Positions 13,136-25,121 of a stretch of 64,000 bases of DNA are shown here, in pieces (the stretch's first letter is position 1; every line of letters begins with the position of its first letter). The notes below the pieces were generated by a model. That model saw nothing but the letters and a program-made list of their open reading frames with translations. It made no database searches and was not told where the DNA came from. Location: contig CM075671.1 of the NCBI GenBank assembly GCA_037962975.1, positions 44,850,501-44,914,500 on the forward strand, given 5' to 3'. Source of the DNA: Clitoria ternatea. Its lineage: Eukaryota; Streptophyta; Magnoliopsida; Fabales; Fabaceae. The position numbers and the translations under genes are program-made.

Positions 13136-13382
13136 AACGAATTTCCCCGATGAATCCATCTTTAAGGAGCTATTTGGTTTGTTCACATGTGGCCTTCTAC
13201 TTTTTTGGGCCTAAATGTCTCTTCTTTCGAGCCATTGATCTGGTCTCTAGATACACAAACAACCTGTGGCAATAAAAATATGGGTCCATGCTTGGCATGT
13301 TAGCGATTGTCCAAGCAAACAAGTTATTGTGTTCTTTGAGCAACGCTAACAATCGCTGCTCCATCTAGGTTTGAGCTTCTCA

Positions 13383-13703
13383 TTAATATGAGTTACTTTC
13401 TTCAGGGTGTCTCCCAGGAAAATCTCTTTGGACCCCCACATCTAGAGTTGGCTTGGATGGGTTAAAAGGGTCAATCTTTAGTTCTACCCGTGGGTTCAAG
13501 TCGATAAGGTTGATAGAACCAGCAACCACCCTTCCATTATTTAGCTTGTGCTTTTTATTGATGGCTTCCAACTTCACCATGTTGACGTTGAGGTTATAAC
13601 AGTACCTTGTTATCTCTTGGTCACCCTGAACTGATGACACTCTGTTATCCTTATCAATAAACTTGAAAAAGAGGTGTTGGGTCGAGATGAGTCTCCATGG
13701 CAT
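13383..13703 (-). pseudogene. Tat protease-RT spacer segment
   Basis: This 106-residue open segment lies between protease and RT in the same strand and order expected for the Tat polyprotein. It contains W-R-L-I-S-T-Q-H-L-like sequence near its start, the usual region after the protease fold, and has no catalytic motif. It is a fragment of the same broken gag-pol reading frame, not a separate gene. Confidence 0.55.
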
Positions 13704-13863
13704 TCAAGGTAGGACGGCCTATGATGTCGTCATATGGGGACTAGATATCAATAACTAGGATCATTGACTTGACTGTCCTAGACCCTGGTTCGCCATTAAA
13801 TGTGATACAAGTATCAAGATAACCCTTAGTGGGTTGCTTGGCTCTGTTAAAGGTGTTGAGCTA

Positions 13864-14061
13864 CTATATATATGGTTGTAAATCCATATCTGTTAAGCCT
13901 ATCCTCTTGAAGCAATCATAGAAGAAGACGTCGTAGGAACTTCCTTGGTCCACCAAAATTTTCTTAACATCCATATTCATAATGACAACCACTATTACCA
14001 TGATGTCATCTCCCCCAGGCACTATAAACCCAAAATTATCATCTGAAAAAGAAATGGGCAA
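13864..14061 (-). pseudogene. Tat aspartic protease fragment
   Basis: The segment begins with F-S-D-D and contains ILVDQGSSYDVFF, the retroviral-type aspartic protease active-site region seen in Tat elements (usually LVD-x-GSS-x-D-x-L-F). The active-site Asp is kept, followed by Q-G-S-S. It ends with the R-I-G-L-T-D-x-D-L-Q-P-Y motif typical of this lineage. The protease would cleave the gag-pol polyprotein. It is shorter than a full domain because stops bound it on both sides. Confidence 0.75.
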
Positions 14062-14139
14062 GGTCTACACTCTATCCCTGAAAGGATGGTTATCTTGCTT
14101 GTTGCTCTGAATAGACAGGATCATGCGATGGTGGTTTTT

Positions 14140-15605
14140 TTATGCTGTGATCAACATACCACCTTCTACAAAACCTCCAGTAATCATATCAATCACCTCA
14201 CTCCTACACCGTTGAGGAGGGGAAGACATCTCCTCTTGGACTGATTCTATGAGCAACCCCTTTTGCTTCTCGATGAAGTTGAACCTTTTAGGACCCTGGT
14301 TATCATTGGCATTTAAAGACTTATCTTGATGTCTTTTATTTATCCTTTTAGGCTCATCCAAGACTTATTTTTGAAGAGGTACTATTTCAGCTTCCCCTCT
14401 CAGATCAAGACCTTAATGGTGTCCTTTAATTATCTATATTCATCGGTTGAATGGCCCATTTTCTCATGGAAATCACAGTATTTATACGGCTTGCCAGGTC
14501 TTTTTACTAGGGCAGGCTTCCTAACCCTCTACACACTAAAAGATGCCCAGCCGAATTCCCTAAGGATTTAAGAAGGTTTGGTATTGAGTGGGGCATACTG
14601 GCTGAATGCTACAACACGTTTGTCTTACTATCAGGTTTGCTGTTCTCTAGCTCATTCCTTCTAGAGCGTCTTTTCTCCCTTTGGCTTATATTTTTCTTTC
14701 TAAACCTTAGGTGATTGTACAATGAGCTTGCTTTGTGTAGCTGTGGCTGTCAAGTGCATCTTTATCCCCATATATTTGGAAGCTTTTTGTTTAAACTCCT
14801 TAAATCTAGTAAGTGGTCTCTTTGCCAGAGATAGGGAAAATGAGACTTAAGCTGCAAAGCCTCAATAGCTATATGCAACTGGATGACTTCTATGAGATTT
14901 GGAACCATCACAGCTTCCTTGTAAAACCTCTTTAGAAAATCCTTTAGAGACTTAGATTCACCCTACTTAATCTAAGCTAGGGTGTGAGATATTTTGGGTA
15001 CATCTGTAGAGATCACAAAGTGTTCCCCAAAAGCCTCAGTCATCTCTTCCCAAGAGTCAATGGATCCATAAGGGAGTCCTTTGTACCAACTCAATATTTC
15101 TCTCATAAGCGTGCAGGGGAACATGCGACACATCATATCATCTTCAGCCCCCTAGAAACATAGCCTCATTAATGTAAGCATCAAGGTGCTTGCTTAGGTT
15201 CGTTTCCCCTATGTGTTTGCCAATAGAGAGAGGTTGCGTAGTCTGTAAGTGCCTTGGGATAGGGACACTCATAAGCCTTTTGGAGAAAGGGATACTGAGC
15301 CTATATCCTGAAGAAGGAATTCCCATGGAAGGGTTTTTCCTTCGAGGAGTCTGATGCTCAACATGAGATTGCGACTGCTGCTCATCATCATAGGTGGCGA
15401 TCTTTGAATAATAGGGTGCATAGGACACCTCCTGCTTCGACGCTTCGGGTTGATGGTGTCCAAGGGGACTCATATTCTCAACTGGCGTTGAATGCTCACG
15501 CCTTAACTCATTTATCTCTTCTCTAAGTTGCTTGATGATCTCATCCCTCGTGTTAGGAGTTACCATTGTTACCACTCGTTTAGCAGATGCACTTTGATTT
15601 TTCAA
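14140..15605 (-). pseudogene. Tat gag, broken by stops and frameshifts
   Basis: Gag forms the particle that packages element RNA. The N-terminal part (15605-15144, 153 aa) ends with the block RHLQTTQPLSIGKHIGETN and a K-H-L-D-A-Y motif. The same block occurs in the gag at 38360-38893. The frame then passes through W-Y-K-G-L-P-like and SIDSWEEM motifs (about 15080-15040), the core gag fold, with further stops, and on to a linker at 14361-14140. Aligned residues shared with the gag-only element suggest one family. Confidence 0.78.
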
Positions 15606-15721
15606 AAGCTAGACGCCTTGGCTCTAAGTATGTCAGATCTTTTACATAGCCTTCGGGGATTCTAGCATTATCCTCCATGATGACTTTTTTTGTGAATGTG
15701 AATGTGGGAATCAATATACAA

Positions 15722-15741
15722 AGTCCCACTGGGTGTGCCAA
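15722..15741 (-). other. Primer binding region of the Tat element
   Basis: On the minus strand it reads TTGGCACACCCAGTGGGACT, directly after the LTR end. The gag-only element has TTGGCACGCCTGGTGGGACT in the same place (38227). Tat elements usually start their PBS TGGCGC or TGGCAC. I cannot name the tRNA from memory with confidence. Confidence 0.65.
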
Positions 15742-16401
15742 TGAACTGGTCTAGGCTGGGGTGTACAATCTGGTGTAGTGACCAACTCTTAGATGATATT
15801 ATTTATGCATGTATTACAATCGGTCCAGTGAGGATCTGGTATTATATCTTCTACTCTAGTGAGGAAATAAAAGTCTTTGAGTGATCCTTCGAGAAGTATC
15901 ATCAACCTCACGCGTTGTGGGGTGAAAGAGGGTGTCATCTACAAGGACACTTCAACACTCAAGTCAGTGGGATTCACAGAGAATGTAAGAGCTTGAGCAT
16001 AAGTTAGAGTGAGAATGTTCTATATTTTCATTGTTGATTTGTAGGTTTTTATACCATAGAGCAGCGAAAGAGTCATTTTGAGTTGGTAAGCTTTCTGTAC
16101 GTAGTGTCAGTACGATTCTGATCTTTACAGAAAGGCTGACACGCGACAAGGGCGCTATACCTTTACGACTGTACCTTCCTATCAGTCACTTTACAGATTG
16201 TTTTCCAGTATACAATTGCATAAGTCAACTCTAATTTACTGGTGTCGAGAGAATGACTCATATCGGTATTGAATCATAAGTCTCATGCGTGATGCTAAAA
16301 AACCGATATTAGATTACAATATTATATGAGATGTCGGTCATGCATAACGGCTTTAAATCAAATTACCTTTTTACCCATAGACCGATATTGAGACCGGATG
16401 A
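15742..16401 (-). mobile_element. 5' LTR of the decayed Tat element
   Basis: About 660 bp. On the minus strand it starts TCATCCGGTCTCAATATCGG, close to the TGATCCGGTCTCAATACCGG start of the LTRs at 37498 and 42978. It ends ...CAGTTCA just before the PBS. An internal block with ACTGACTTGAG and GATGACACC also matches those LTRs. The first dinucleotide and many internal bases have decayed. The 3' LTR is outside the window. Confidence 0.7.
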
Positions 16402-18323
16402 ATATTGAATTAGCAATCATAGTTAATTGATTACTAGGTGTTCATAAGTAGGGTTGTACCTTGCTAAGTTTAATTGTATATGTGTATGATTTATGCCGAT
16501 TGTCATATAGAAATAAAAAAAAAACATATTTGACGTGATTTTAGAATTATGTTGCTTTGAGACTACTGCCATTGTGTGGAGTTCAGTGTGGCACGAGCAT
16601 GACATGGTTCATGGCTCTCTAAGACATAGGATTTTAGAGATATTAAAGAAATGAGATTTTTTTGCCTTTTGGGTGTATAAGGTCTTTTTTTTTGTCTTTA
16701 TACTATGGAGAGATATATAAAGAAAATAAAATGAAATCAATGAAGGTAATAATTATATAATTCAAGCATATACGGTTACTCATTCTATTTAGTCAGTCAT
16801 GTTTATTATATTGTAACGTAATTTAAATAATTTATTGATTAGAAGTTTTGGGCTATTAACTGTTTGGGAATAAATGTTTTCATAACATCATAATGAAGTA
16901 GTTGAAGCTTTAAGTGATCATATAGCTAGCAAACGTTTATTTTATCTTGAGTATTTCTAAGTGATCATAATAGCTTCTTATTAAAAAGAAAAAAAAAGAG
17001 AATATGCTGAGTTGTTGAGGTATGCTTTTTCAATTATGTGAGAACTTAAAATTGATTTTTTTTAAAAGCACATGAGTGAAACAAATTTTATTTTTTGAGT
17101 TTTAATCGTAAGGAAGTATGATATATATCATAAGAATATTATTGAAAAAATTCTTATAAATGTTGATATTTAGATAAGATCTTTTATGATGGTGATGTTC
17201 TCTTCTTTAGAGAAAATGATTTTGTTGTCCACTACCAATGTACCTAAATTATTGGAAGATTATTGGATTTAATAAATTTATTGTGATAATTGTATAGTGA
17301 ATTTTCTCCGTACTAAGGATATGGTGATGTAAATATGATGATTGAATCCAATTTAAACAAGAATAAATTCATAAATGAATTTATTTTATTCTTTATAAAG
17401 TTACTATGAATAAATTTTAATATTAAGTGTTCAATTATGTTTTAATGACACAATGATAGCTAATTTTTATAAGAATAAATTCCTAAATAAATATATTTTA
17501 TCCTCAAAAGAGAAGTTGTAGCTTATAATCCATCTTAATAGACATGAGTAGTCTAAATTAAAAATGGAGGTCAAGTTTATTGTTTTACTTAGTAAAATAT
17601 ATGGCTAATTATAATTAGCTAAGAAAAATTCTTAGCATATTTATTTTATATATTGTGATAGCCAATCAGCTATAGTTATAACTAAAATTAATCTTACAAT
17701 GGTAAGAACAAACAGATTCATCATTTAAGATACGATAATAAGCGAAGTCAGAAGTAAATGAATTTAGTTGAGTTTTAAGCCAATAACAAAATTGATAGTG
17801 ATGAGAACCTAACCTTTGTGATTGGAGATTCCATGAAGAAGCTTCATATGCGTAAAAATAAGTCATTGTGAATCCTCTAACATTATATATTCACCTACAT
17901 ATTTTTGTTTTCCCGTCATTCCTATGATGAGTAAGATGCTAGGATGTAAAGACTGAAGAGTCAAGTTATTAAGCTCTTAATGATTTTTATATCCCTTATG
18001 GATGGTGGATAAAATACAGAATATACTTGATGAAATCACTTATATGGGTGTCAAATGGGCCGCTTATATGAGATTTAGGTAAATCTCTAGAGAACTCATA
18101 AATAACTAAGCACACGCATGACCTATTCACGTAAAACGTCAAAAACGGAGCAGTGACGTATAATGTGATAGGTGAATCACTAACTTACACCAAAGTGATC
18201 TTGGTTCAAAGACTTCACTAACTCACTATAGGTTAAGTTTATTTGTTTAGGATCCAGCTCATATTACATAAAACACTAGATTTGATGCATTTGTACTAAT
18301 GATATAAACCCAAGGTTGTTGTC
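16402..18323. other. Gene-free AT-rich stretch
   Basis: No ORF here resembles a known protein, and no paired LTR or TIR was found. It contains short AT-rich inverted repeats, such as one around 17366-17390, of the kind common in AT-rich plant DNA. Confidence 0.6.
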
Positions 18324-18410
18324 TTTTAAACATTTTAAGTTCTTTTGAAATATGTGGGATATTGCTGGATATTTTAAGATATTTCAAAAGAATGATTTAA
18401 GAGTTTAAAA
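18324..18410. repeat. Imperfect 30 bp inverted repeat (hairpin)
   Basis: The left arm (18324-18353) and the right arm (18379-18410) pair over about 30 positions with a few mismatches, around a ~25 nt spacer. The strongest block is TTCTTTTGAAATAT against ATATTTCAAAAGAA. It could be a tiny MITE remnant or a hairpin RNA locus. No flanking duplication was identified. Confidence 0.55.
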
Positions 18411-18783
18411 AATAGATTTGTTTTAAATAGTCATAAAAAATAATTATCTTTTTCTATTATTTTTTAATGATCATTTAATTGTTTATAATGAATTGATTTA
18501 GTTTGATTACAAATTAAATTCTAATCACATTTGCCTATAATTATTGTTTTTTCAATTAAATTTTAGTTATAAACATTTCTGTTAAGATTAATTATTTTAT
18601 ACAAATATTTTTTAATATAAATCACCAACCAGTTAAAGTCATTCCAATAGGTAATAATTTTTCAAGAAAACCTTTAATAGATTTCTAAAACTTGCTCATG
18701 AAATTCCAGTTTCAAATTTTGTTTCAATAATTTAGTAAATATTTTTGCTTTCAAATTGTTAGAAAACTAAAAGGAATAAGCTG

Positions 18784-19268
18784 CAGCGTGAACGAACCAC
18801 TACCTTAGAAGCAAAATTCCACCAAACCAGAGGTGCAATATGTTGTCGGAGACGCCCTCTAAGGTTAACATCGCTACTCAGGATTGGATGGTACATTCTA
18901 AATTGTTCGTATTGGAACCCTTACAACAATGTTAAAAAAAGATAAATAGGAATGAGAATGAAGGATGAAAAGGAAGATTTATGCTCTAAGATCCTATAGA
19001 AAGCAAGAGAAATGTCTCTATTTATAGACTTTTGCAAGGCTTTGAAAAAGGCAAAAAATAACTTTTCATTAAGGAAAAATATTTTATTGTCTTCCAACGG
19101 TCATAAATCAACAAATGCAATTAATACATTGTCTTCCAATGGTCATAAATCAACAAATATGATTAATACTTTGTCTCCCAAGAGTTAAAGATCCAATAAA
19201 TACAACTAATTCTATGTTTTTGACCATTACATGAAGGAAAAAGAAAAAAAAATATAAGAAAAAGAATG
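18784..19268 (-). repeat. LTR-like stretch with three 42 bp tandem repeats
   Basis: It carries a TATA-like CTCTATTTATAGA near 19015, and at about 19087-19212 three tandem copies of a 42 bp unit beginning ATTGTCTTCCAA, the third diverged. This pattern resembles a reverse-oriented copia LTR, but no partner LTR is visible. The copia element at 19274 is inserted at its right edge. Confidence 0.4.
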
Positions 19269-19273
19269 GGGAC

Positions 19274-19455
19274 TATTATGAAATAATTATAAACTAAGAT
19301 TAAAAGAGTATGAGAGTAAAAGATTTAAGAGAGAAAATAGGGAAATTGAAGTATAGAAAGAAGTAGAAGATTGAATATGTGTAGTGAATGAATGACCCAA
19401 GTTCTATTTATAGAACTTGGGGGGGACATCCACTATTATTATATTATTTATAATA
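19274..19455 (-). mobile_element. 3' LTR of the copia element
   Basis: 182 bp. The end at 19274 reads TATTATG where the other LTR has TGTTATG, so the canonical terminal dinucleotide has mutated G to A. It contains a perfect 9 bp inverted repeat around a TATA box (19396-19421). Confidence 0.92.
19396..19421 (-). promoter_or_regulatory. TATA box in the loop of a perfect hairpin (left LTR)
   Basis: CCCAAGTTC, then TATTTATA, then GAACTTGGG: two 9 bp arms flank an 8 bp loop that reads TATAAATA on the coding strand. The identical arrangement occurs in the right LTR at 25563-25588. Its place in the short LTR fits the element's promoter. Confidence 0.75.
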
Positions 19456-19466
19456 CTCCCCCTTGG
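19456..19466 (-). other. Polypurine tract of the copia element
   Basis: On the minus strand the bases before the 3' LTR read ccaagggggag, a purine run directly abutting the LTR boundary at 19455/19456. Confidence 0.75.
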
Positions 19467-19598
19467 ATGTCCATATATTAGAATGTGCCTCGTTAAAACC
19501 TTACTAGGAAAAACCCAGTGGGATAAAAACCCAGTGAAGGAAAAAGAGTACAACATTCTTTACAAAGTATATCCATAAAATAATTAAATTACAAATAT

Positions 19599-20372
19599 TT
19601 AATTCTCCCCCTCATCAGAACACTTATGTAAGCATCGAAGACCAATCTTCTGTACTAGTTGCTCAAAGATTTTGATTGGTAATGATTTTGTAAAGATATC
19701 TGCTAGATTCTCACATGATCGAACTTGATGGATATTTATTTCACCATTCTTTATAAGATCATGAGTAAAGAAAATTTTTGGTGAAATATGCTTTGTCCTA
19801 TCTCCTTTAATATAACCCTCCTTTAACTGAGAGATACAAGCTACATTATCTTCACATAGGACTGTTGGTGGTAATTTTCCATCATGCAAGCCACAAGTTT
19901 CTTGAATATGTTGAATCATAGATCTCAACCATACATATTCTCGACTCGTTTCATGTAATGCTAGAATTTCAGCATGATTAGATGATGTTGCTGTGATTGT
20001 TTATTTTATGGATCTCCATGAAATTGTTATACCACCATATGTGAACAAATATCCTGTTTGTGATCGACCATTATAAGGATCAGACAAATACCCCGCATCA
20101 GCATAACCAATTAGGTTTGCCTTAGATATGCATGGGAAAAATAAACCCATGTCCATTGTACCTTTAAGGTAGCGAAATATGTGCTTAATCCCATTCCAAT
20201 GCCTTTTTGTGGGTAAAGAACTATGTCTTACTAACAAATTGACAACAAATGATATATCAGGTCGTATATGACTAGCAAGATACATTAGTGCACCAATTGC
20301 ACTAAGATATGGTACTTCAGGACCAAGTAGTTCTTCATTTTTGTCTTGAGGTTGAAAAGGATCATTGCTCAC
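19599..20372 (-). pseudogene. Copia RNase H, two in-frame pieces with a stop
   Basis: RNase H degrades the RNA template during cDNA synthesis. The first piece (20372-20001) carries P-Y-L-S-A-I-G-A-L-M-Y-L, the usual region after RT, and then IGYADAGYLSDP with the catalytic Asp. The second (19928-19599) has CEDNVACISQLKEG and ends with ADIFTKSLP. Between them a TAA replaces an expected Gln after ISWRSIK, a C-to-T change. The domain is otherwise full length and resembles active copia RNase H. Confidence 0.88.
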
Positions 20373-21732
20373 TTCAAGTGACCTTCCAATGGTTGTAATT
20401 TGTCCATATAGAATCGTTTTAGCACCTTTTCAGTATAAGTCTTCTGGTGCATTAAGATTCCTTCTTTTAAATATTCTAATTGTAATCTGAGACAAAACTT
20501 TGTTTTTCCCAAATCTTTCATCTCGAATTCCTTTTTCAAGCAGTTTACAGCCTTTGAGAGCTCTTTAGGAGTTCCGATGATGTTTAAGTCATCTACATAA
20601 ATAGCAGTTATAACAAACTCTTTTTTGAATCTCTTTGTAAAAACACATGGACAAATCGGGTCATTTTTATACCCTTCTTTCAACAAATATTCACTGAGAC
20701 AGTTGTACCACATACGTCCAAATTGTTTCAGTCCGTAAAGAGATTTATTCAATTTAATTGAATAATTTTCTTGAGGATTTGTTTTATATATTTCAGGAAA
20801 ATTAAATCCTTCGGGGAGTTTCATATAGATGTCATTTTCAAGTGAGCCATATAAATATGCTGCAACAACATCCATTAGGCGTAAATCAAGCCTTTCACGG
20901 ATTGCCAAACTTATTAAGTATAGAAAAGTAGTGGCATCCATCACTGGTGAATATATTTCTTCAAAATCAATACCAGGTCTTTGTGAGAATCCTTGTGCGA
21001 CAAGTCTTGCTTTATATCGCACAATTTCACCATTTTCATTTCTTTTCTCGTAAAGACCCATTTGTACCCAACTGGTTTTACACCTTTGGATGTTTGGACT
21101 ACAGGCCCAAAAACTTTCCATTTTGCAAGTGAGTTTAACTCTTCTTGCCTTGCATCTTTCCACTTTGGCCAATCATTTCTCTGTGAATATTCCTTAACAG
21201 ATTTTGGCTCATGATTTTTATCATCATTTATAATATCAAGAGCTACCTTGAATGCAAAAATTTCATCAACATTGACTTTATGTTGATTCCATTGTATTCC
21301 ATCCATGACATAATTTATAGAGATCTTTTTATTCTTATCAATTTCAGGTACCTTGGTTTCTTCTGGATTTGAGACCTTGATTATGTCAGGAGACTCTGCT
21401 GGAGTCTTTATATCCTCGATTCGACCATCCTCTTTATTTACTTTTCTTTTCTGAGGATTTTTATCTTTAGAACCAACAGGTCTGTCACGTTTTATTTTGG
21501 CTTCAGACTCATTTATAAATTTAGATTGTCCTTCAGAGATATCAATCTTTATTGAAGTATTAAGAGCTGGTATGTGTGACTTAGTCACTCTTTTTGGATC
21601 AGCAAATGCATTAGGTAATTGGTTTGCTAAATTTTGCAAACTAATTATTTTCTGAACTTCTAGTTCAGATTGCTTTGTTCGAGGATCAAGATATGATAGA
21701 GATATCTCATTCCAGCTAATCCTTTTATCCAA
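20369..21732 (-). pseudogene. Copia reverse transcriptase with a frameshift
   Basis: The upstream piece (21732-20941) is the integrase-RT linker and ends with the RT opening GYKWVF. A one-base frameshift near 21047 moves the frame to 21060-20369. There the text continues with ARLVAQGFSQRPGIDFEE, SLYGLKQ and the catalytic Y-V-D-D at 20588-20599. A second frameshift near 20395 precedes RNase H. The linker is rich in Lys, Glu and Asp, as usual for this spacer. Confidence 0.88.
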
Positions 21733-22635
21733 CTATTTATTTTCTCCCCCTAATGGTGGGAAAACAGATTCATCAAAATGACAATCAGCAAAACGAGCTG
21801 TAAATAAATCACCTATTAAAGGTTCAAGATATTTTATTATGGATAGACTTTCATATCCAACATATATTCCCAACCTTCTTTGAGGTCCCATCTTAGTGCG
21901 TTGCGGAGGAGAGATAGGAACATATACCGCACTTCCAAGGATTCTTAGATGGAAAATATTTGGTTCTTTACCATGAACCAATTGTAAAAAGGAATATTCA
22001 TAATTACTTGTAGGCCTGATGCGAATAAGTGCTTCCGCATGCAAGATTGCATGTCCCCAAGTTGAAATTGGGAGTTTTGATCTCATTAACAATGGTCTTG
22101 CTATCAATTTCAAACGTTTAATCAATGATTCAGCAAGTCCATTTTGTGTATGAACATGTGCTACAGGATGTTCAACATCAGTTCCAATGGATATATAATA
22201 ATCATTAAATGATTGAGATGTGAATTCACCAGCGTTATCAAGGCGTATTTTCTTAATTGGATAATCAGGAAAATGAGCTCTTAAATGAATTAATTGAGCT
22301 AGTAATCTCGCAAACGCCTGGTTGAAAGTTGATAATAAGCAAACATGTGACCATCTAGTTGATGCATCAATTAAAACCATAAAATATCTAAATGGTCCAC
22401 ATGAAGGGTATATTGGCCCACAAATATCACCTTGTATACGCTCTAAAAATGTGAGTGATTCATTCTCAATTTTCATTGGTGATGGCCGAATGATCAATTT
22501 TCCTTGAGAACAAGCAACACATGAGAAATTCTTAGTTTGTAGAATTTGTCTGCTGGACAAACAACGACTATTTGAATTCTCAATTATTTTTCACATCATA
22601 ATTGATCCTAGATGGCCTAATCGTTCATGTCAGAT
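21733..22635 (-). pseudogene. Copia integrase with GAG-pre-integrase zinc region
   Basis: From right to left there is an HERLGHLGS and CVACSQGK zinc-binding region (22630-22490), interrupted by TGA stops that look like W-to-stop and R-to-stop changes. A long open core follows (22560-21733) with catalytic D in GDICGPI, D in LDNAGEF and E in NGLAESL, so the D,D,E triad is intact. The end contains RRLGIYVGYESLSIIKYL, a conserved copia post-integrase motif. The enzyme would join element ends to target DNA. Confidence 0.88.
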
Positions 22636-23088
22636 AACAAAGTCATTCTTATTTGTAAACTTCTGGTTTACAGTAACATTTATTTCAACTGTACTAATAT
22701 AAGTATAGTATAAACCGGAGGAAAATGAAGGAAATTTTTCCAATATACATTTCTTATTAGAAATTAACTTTGTGATGTAAAGATATTCATCTTTTCCTTC
22801 ATTTGTGGTCTCAATATGATATCCATTTCTGCGGATATCCTTAAAACTCAACAAATTTCTTTGAGACTTCTTAGAATATAATGCACTTTCAATGTGCAAT
22901 TTTGTTCCTCCAGGTAACAAAATACTGGCTCTGCCGGAGCCTTTAATTATATTTATACTATGAGATATAGTATTAACACTGGCTTCTTGTTTTACTATAT
23001 GATAGAAATATTTCTCATTCTTGAGAATAGTATGAGTTGTTGCACTGTCTGCCAGACATATATCTTCATTATTGACGTGAGCATTCAT
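22630..23088 (-). pseudogene. Copia aspartic protease
   Basis: The 152-residue segment starts near the active site: CLADSATTHTIL, where D-S-A is the catalytic triad of copia proteases. It continues through INIIKGSGRASILLPGG and LLSFKDIRRNGYHIET, which lead into the pre-integrase region. It would cut the polyprotein. The frame is open here, but the flanking domains are broken. Confidence 0.85.
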
Positions 23089-23215
23089 TCTTCATTGAAT
23101 AAATAAAATAAACATAAGTAAAATATACTTAACAACAATAAATATTCAACATAAAATTTTATTGATAGAAACTAAATTCATAACAAAAAATAAATTACAT
23201 GAAACATAAAATAAT

Positions 23216-23640
23216 TTATTTAGGGGCACTTCCTTCTCCAACCGAGTGGTCAATCTCTTCTTTAGGAAGAGTAAGAAAATCATCAATACTAAAATCAAAA
23301 AAATCATCATCTATACCAGTAAAATTTGTCTCTATTATTTTCCCTTTATTTTTAAGGGATTTTTGGTATAGATCTACGAGATGCTTTGGTGTGCGACAAA
23401 CTCGAGACCAGTATCCCTTGCTACCACAACGACAGCAGATATTTTTAGTTTGTTTGCTATTTTGAGCATCTGTCCTTTTTTCCATATGTTCTTTATTTTT
23501 CCATGTGAATGATGATCTCTTATCATTTCGACCATGACCACGGCCATAACCATAAGTATAATGATCATGTGTTGCTACATTCACTTCTGGGAATGGAGCA
23601 GTTCCAGTTGGACAGGACTCATGATTTCACATAAGTAATT
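23216..23640 (-). pseudogene. Copia gag C-terminal remnant with a damaged zinc knuckle
   Basis: The piece covers the end of gag: a basic Gly/Arg-rich stretch (GYGRGHGRND) and a CCHC zinc knuckle, CCRCGSKGYWSRVC, whose His has become Tyr (CAC-to-TAC type). Upstream the expected N-H-E-S-x-P-T-G-T-A-P-F-P-E-V-N text is present up to about 23640. Then homology stops, so most of gag is deleted or replaced. Confidence 0.82.
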
Positions 23641-23724
23641 CATTATTTTGTTCTATCATAAGGTGACAAGTAATTAAGGTAAAGTAACTTATAAATTAAC
23701 TTAAATAAAATTTTCATAAAATAT

Positions 23725-23830
23725 CATTCAAGTACTAGTGGCCTAGTGGTAGAGTAATAACTTATAATAATATAGAACCTGGGTTTGATTGTAATGTATA
23801 TTTTATTTATTAACTCATTTATTTATATTA
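23725..23830 (+). mobile_element. Possible tRNA-derived SINE remnant in the copia leader
   Basis: TGGCCTAGTGG at 23739-23749 matches the RNA polymerase III box A consensus. GGTTTGATTGT at 23782-23792 matches box B at about 8 of 11 positions. The 33 bp gap between them fits a tRNA-like promoter. A T/A-rich tail follows. No clear flanking duplication was found. Confidence 0.4.
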
Positions 23831-23839
23831 TAAAATATA

Positions 23840-25110
23840 TTATTATAAGTACCAATTATGAGTTTAGAAATTAATTATTTAATAATATAAAATCATTAAC
23901 CATGAGGTAAACAACCTAGTAATTATTTAATAAGATATATATATATATATTATATAATTTAATAACCTAAAATTACAAGAGCATGTGAAGGTACAATAGT
24001 GTGAAATAATACATGCTATAAAATAAGCTAGCAATGGACAACATAATCAATCAGCTAGTATATATGCTACAAAATAAGCTAGGCTAATTTAAAGAATTTA
24101 AATAAGCTACTAATAAAGTGCGTGAAACTACAAGAAACCAAAGGGAAACAAGCACTAAGGGAATTACATTTAAAGAATTAAGCTAGTGTGTGAAGCTACA
24201 GGAACCATGGCTAATATTCAATAACAATCACGCACCCAATTAGTGTAGTAAGCAAAAGTTAATATTCAATATTTTCAATAGCAATCATGCAGTAGCTAGT
24301 AATGGAAAGGAAAGCTTTAATAATATAAAGCAAATCACAAATTAAGCCAGTATAGATATCATTTTAATATAAAACATGGAAATCTAATTTAATAATATAT
24401 ACGCTTGTGTTGATAAAAATTGTGGAAATATATAAGAAATATTGCTTACAATTGGTGTGTAACGAGATGAAAAAAAATGTTAAATAACATATTTACCCTT
24501 AATATTTTATTATTAAAAAGTAACATTAAAGTTTATTTTATTTATAATGTTAGCATACTTGATTAGAATAATTCGGGAGGGTAATGATGGGTTAAACCTA
24601 TATGTGTTATTCTATTGATATAATAACATAAATTAGTTGTTAGGTCATTGTTCGATTGCTTTGCACTTTCTTTATTTATTTATGAGATTAAATATGTTAA
24701 TTTGTAATGCAGATAAGGAAGTTTCCAGCACATAAAGCTTACGCATCATTCTAAAAAAAAATTCAGTGAAATAGTGGTTTACACATATATAAAGTTTGAT
24801 AATATAAAATTCTCTGAATGAAAAACGTAGTAGCTAGACGCCAGAGGTAATATAAGGTCTAATAAAATCAATAAAACTAGCTAGCATCCTATGCATCTTG
24901 TGAAGCATATTTTTTTAATTTAATAATAATGCATCTTGACATTTTAATTAGAATTAACACTAATGAAAAAAAACTGAATATGATGAAATAACCAGCAAAA
25001 AAAACGTGTTCTTAAGAGTCCAATCATTGACATAAGACGGATGAGTATATGAGGAATAAAATCAACAATGGCTCATAAAATTATATATTATTTTAACATC
25101 AATCTTATAT
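23840..25110. other. Gene-free AT-rich part of the copia leader
   Basis: No coding similarity is visible where a complete copia element would have gag. It contains a (TA)n run at 23934-23953. The content may be captured or inserted sequence. Confidence 0.55.
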
Positions 25111-25121
25111 TGTCATATTTT

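Larger units (their letters stand above)
11179..16401 (-). mobile_element. Decayed Tat-lineage Ty3/gypsy element, 5' part
   Basis: Reading leftwards: 5' LTR (16401-15742), PBS region, gag, protease, RT, RNase H and the start of integrase, the Ty3/gypsy domain order. The LARD insertion at 11178 cuts it in the integrase zinc-binding domain, and its 3' part must lie left of the window. All domains carry stops or frameshifts, so it is not autonomous. Gag and LTR resemble those of the gag-only element at 37498-43706. Confidence 0.85.
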
